Shown here one piece after another: positions 62,877-64,000 of a stretch of 64,000 nt of DNA (within the stretch, counting starts at the first letter, position 1; each line of letters begins with the position of its first letter). The notes beneath the pieces are model-generated. The model searched no databases. It had not been told where the DNA came from and saw only the letters and a list, made by a program, of their open reading frames with translations. The position numbers and the translations under genes were made by a program. The DNA comes from Lachnospiraceae bacterium NSJ-143 (GTDB lineage: Bacteria > Bacillota > Clostridia > Lachnospirales > Anaerotignaceae): contig JALIFM010000002.1 of the NCBI GenBank assembly GCA_022867625.1, positions 372,001-436,000 on the forward strand, read 5' to 3'.

Positions 62877-62895
62877 TTTTATTACATGCGATTAA

Positions 62896-64000
62896 TTATA
62901 CGAGCTTTACAAAATGGAATACTTTTTTGCCTTTTTGAATCTTAGCCTTACCGTCTTCAAAATTATCCGGCTTTACGATATAATCAAAGGCTTCTATTTT
63001 ATTATCGTTCAGCTTAAGGCCATTCTGCTGGATAAGCCTTCTGCCTTCGCTTTTTGACGTGATAAGTCCACATTTTATGAGCACAGTCAATATGTCCATT
63101 CCATCAGACAGCTCAGAAACGGATATTTCTGTTGTTGGTATTGAACCGCCTTCTGCCGCCCCCTCAAAGAGAGCCTTTGCGGCTTTCTGAGCCTTAAGGG
63201 CTTCTTCTTCGCCATGAATAATTTTTGTAACCTCAAAGGCCAGCACTTCTTTTGCCTTATTAATCTCACTGTCCTGAAGTGCGCCTAAGCGGCGAACCTC
63301 GTCCATAGGAAGGAAGGTGAGAAGTGCAAGACATTTTTCAACGTCCTTGTCGCCAATATTTCTCCAGTACTGGTAGAATTCATAAGGCGATGTTTTTTCA
63401 GGGTCAAGCCATACAGCGCCGCCCTCGGTTTTTCCCATTTTTTTGCCCTCACTTGTTGTAAGGAGCCTGAATGTCATACCGTAAGCCGGCTTACGCTCTT
63501 TGCGGCGAATAAGGTCAACACCGCCGAGTATGTTTGCCCACTGGTCGCTGCCGCCAAGCTCCATTACACAGCCATATTTTCTGTTGAGCATAAGGAAATC
63601 ATTGGCCTGCATTGGCATGTAATTAAACTCAAGGAATGAAAGACCTTTTTCAAGCCGTGCTTTGTAGCATTCTGCGGTGAGCATTTGGTTTACTGAAAAA
63701 TGGACTCCGATATCACGAAGAAAGTCAATATAGTTAAGGTTTCTAATCCAGTCGGCGTTATTTACAATAAGAGCCTTATCATCAGAAAAATCAATGAGCC
63801 TTGAAAGCTGTTTTTTAAAGCAGTTAACATTGTGGTCAATCTGTTCAACAGTCATCATTTTTCTCATATCGGTTTTTCCAGTAGGGTCGCCAATCATTCC
63901 GGTGCCGCCGCCCATAAGGGCAATAGGACGGTGACCGGCCCTCTGCATATGCGCCATTGCCATTATAGTTAAAAAGTGACCTACATGAAGGCTGTCAGCT
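62896..64000 (-). CDS. tyrS: Tyrosyl-tRNA synthetase, 5' part beyond the window
   Basis: Class I synthetase charging tRNA-Tyr. The frame remains open to the right edge: upstream of the Met at 63963 it reads [12 protein letters not shown], which includes the HIGH-type HVGH, so that Met is internal and the start is past 64000. [18 protein letters not shown] binds substrate, [15 protein letters not shown] is the KMSKS loop region, and an S4-like RNA-binding domain forms the last ~65 residues. Any T-box leader would lie outside the window. Confidence 0.96.
   Translation of the reverse strand, partial: ADSLHVGHFLTIMAMAHMQRAGHRPIALMGGGTGMIGDPTGKTDMRKMMTVEQIDHNVNCFKKQLSRLIDFSDDKALIVNNADWIRNLNYIDFLRDIGVHFSVNQMLTAECYKARLEKGLSFLEFNYMPMQANDFLMLNRKYGCVMELGGSDQWANILGGVDLIRRKERKPAYGMTFRLLTTSEGKKMGKTEGGAVWLDPEKTSPYEFYQYWRNIGDKDVEKCLALLTFLPMDEVRRLGALQDSEINKAKEVLAFEVTKIIHGEEEALKAQKAAKALFEGAAEGGSIPTTEISVSELSDGMDILTVLIKCGLITSKSEGRRLIQQNGLKLNDNKIEAFDYIVKPDNFEDGKAKIQKGKKVFHFVKLV

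Noticed and set aside
1-64000. CRISPR arrays, tRNA genes, insertion sequences, phage genes
   Set aside because: Looked for throughout: no spaced direct-repeat array, no cloverleaf sequence with the T-arm consensus, and no transposase or integrase motif was found.

Overview
The window is a stretch of chromosome from a low-to-moderate GC, endospore-forming anaerobic Firmicute of class Clostridia, most like Lachnospirales and relatives. The case rests on spoIIP, the dnaG-rpoD(sigA)-trmK-nif3 order, a T-box in front of glyS, an oxygen-independent (cbi-type) cobalamin pathway, many TTG/GTG starts with strong GGAGG ribosome sites, and sigma-A promoters with 17-bp spacers. I saw no phage, insertion sequence, CRISPR array or tRNA gene. 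Nearly everything is dense housekeeping or biosynthetic operon. The genus is not decided by the sequence.

Layout. 1-8.7 kb: the tail of a pyrimidine operon, pyrC(partial)-pyrF-carA-carB-pyrK-pyrD-pyrE, with mostly overlapping genes. 8.7-9.7 kb: panC alone, with its own promoter and a structured leader. 9.7-12.2 kb (minus strand): a membrane-anchored orphan, an ogt-type DNA repair gene and a lipoprotein that looks like a catalytically dead GH26. 12.2-17.6 kb (plus): spoIIP behind a predicted sigma-E promoter, a small CmpB-like membrane protein, asnB, then a glycine T-box and glyS. 17.7-20.4 kb (minus): an AGCS-type sodium/alanine symporter broken by a 5-bp tandem duplication, a pyridoxamine-oxidase-like protein and a tautomerase. 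20.6-29.0 kb: dgt, dnaG, rpoD, a stalk-domain secreted protein, trmK, nif3 and a uridine-kinase-like nucleoside kinase. 29.0-30.1 kb: rnpB (RNase P RNA) and a second stalk-domain protein.

30.2-47.0 kb is the centrepiece: a consensus promoter and a cobalamin riboswitch with a terminator precede 18 tightly packed or overlapping genes (cbiK, D, L, F, G, H, a cbiJ-cbiE-cbiT fusion, cbiA, cobT, cobU, cobS, a P-loop-less CobU-like gene, cobC, cbiB, cobD, cbiP, cobO, cbiC). Together they carry sirohydrochlorin to adenosylcobalamin. Cobalt uptake, uroporphyrinogen-to-sirohydrochlorin genes and a threonine kinase are not in the window.

47.2-50.8 kb: a TAXI-type TRAP transporter (binding lipoprotein, DUF1850 protein, fused permease). 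50.9-55.9 kb: an orphan soluble protein, mtaB, ireB-ruvX-DUF1292 and ribonuclease J. 56.0-62.3 kb: rnhB, yraN, pgeF, a DUF512 radical-SAM-like protein, der, plsY and gpsA. 62.3-64 kb: a small acidic orphan preceded by three Spo0A-box-like heptamers, then tyrS on the minus strand running off the right edge.

No wholly new multi-gene system is evident. The observations most worth follow-up are the 0A-box cluster and its orphan gene, the fused CbiJ-CbiE-CbiT enzyme, the degenerate CobU paralogue, the dead GH26-like lipoprotein beside spoIIP, and the duplication-broken symporter. All calls come from reading the sequence and protein motifs; no database search was run.
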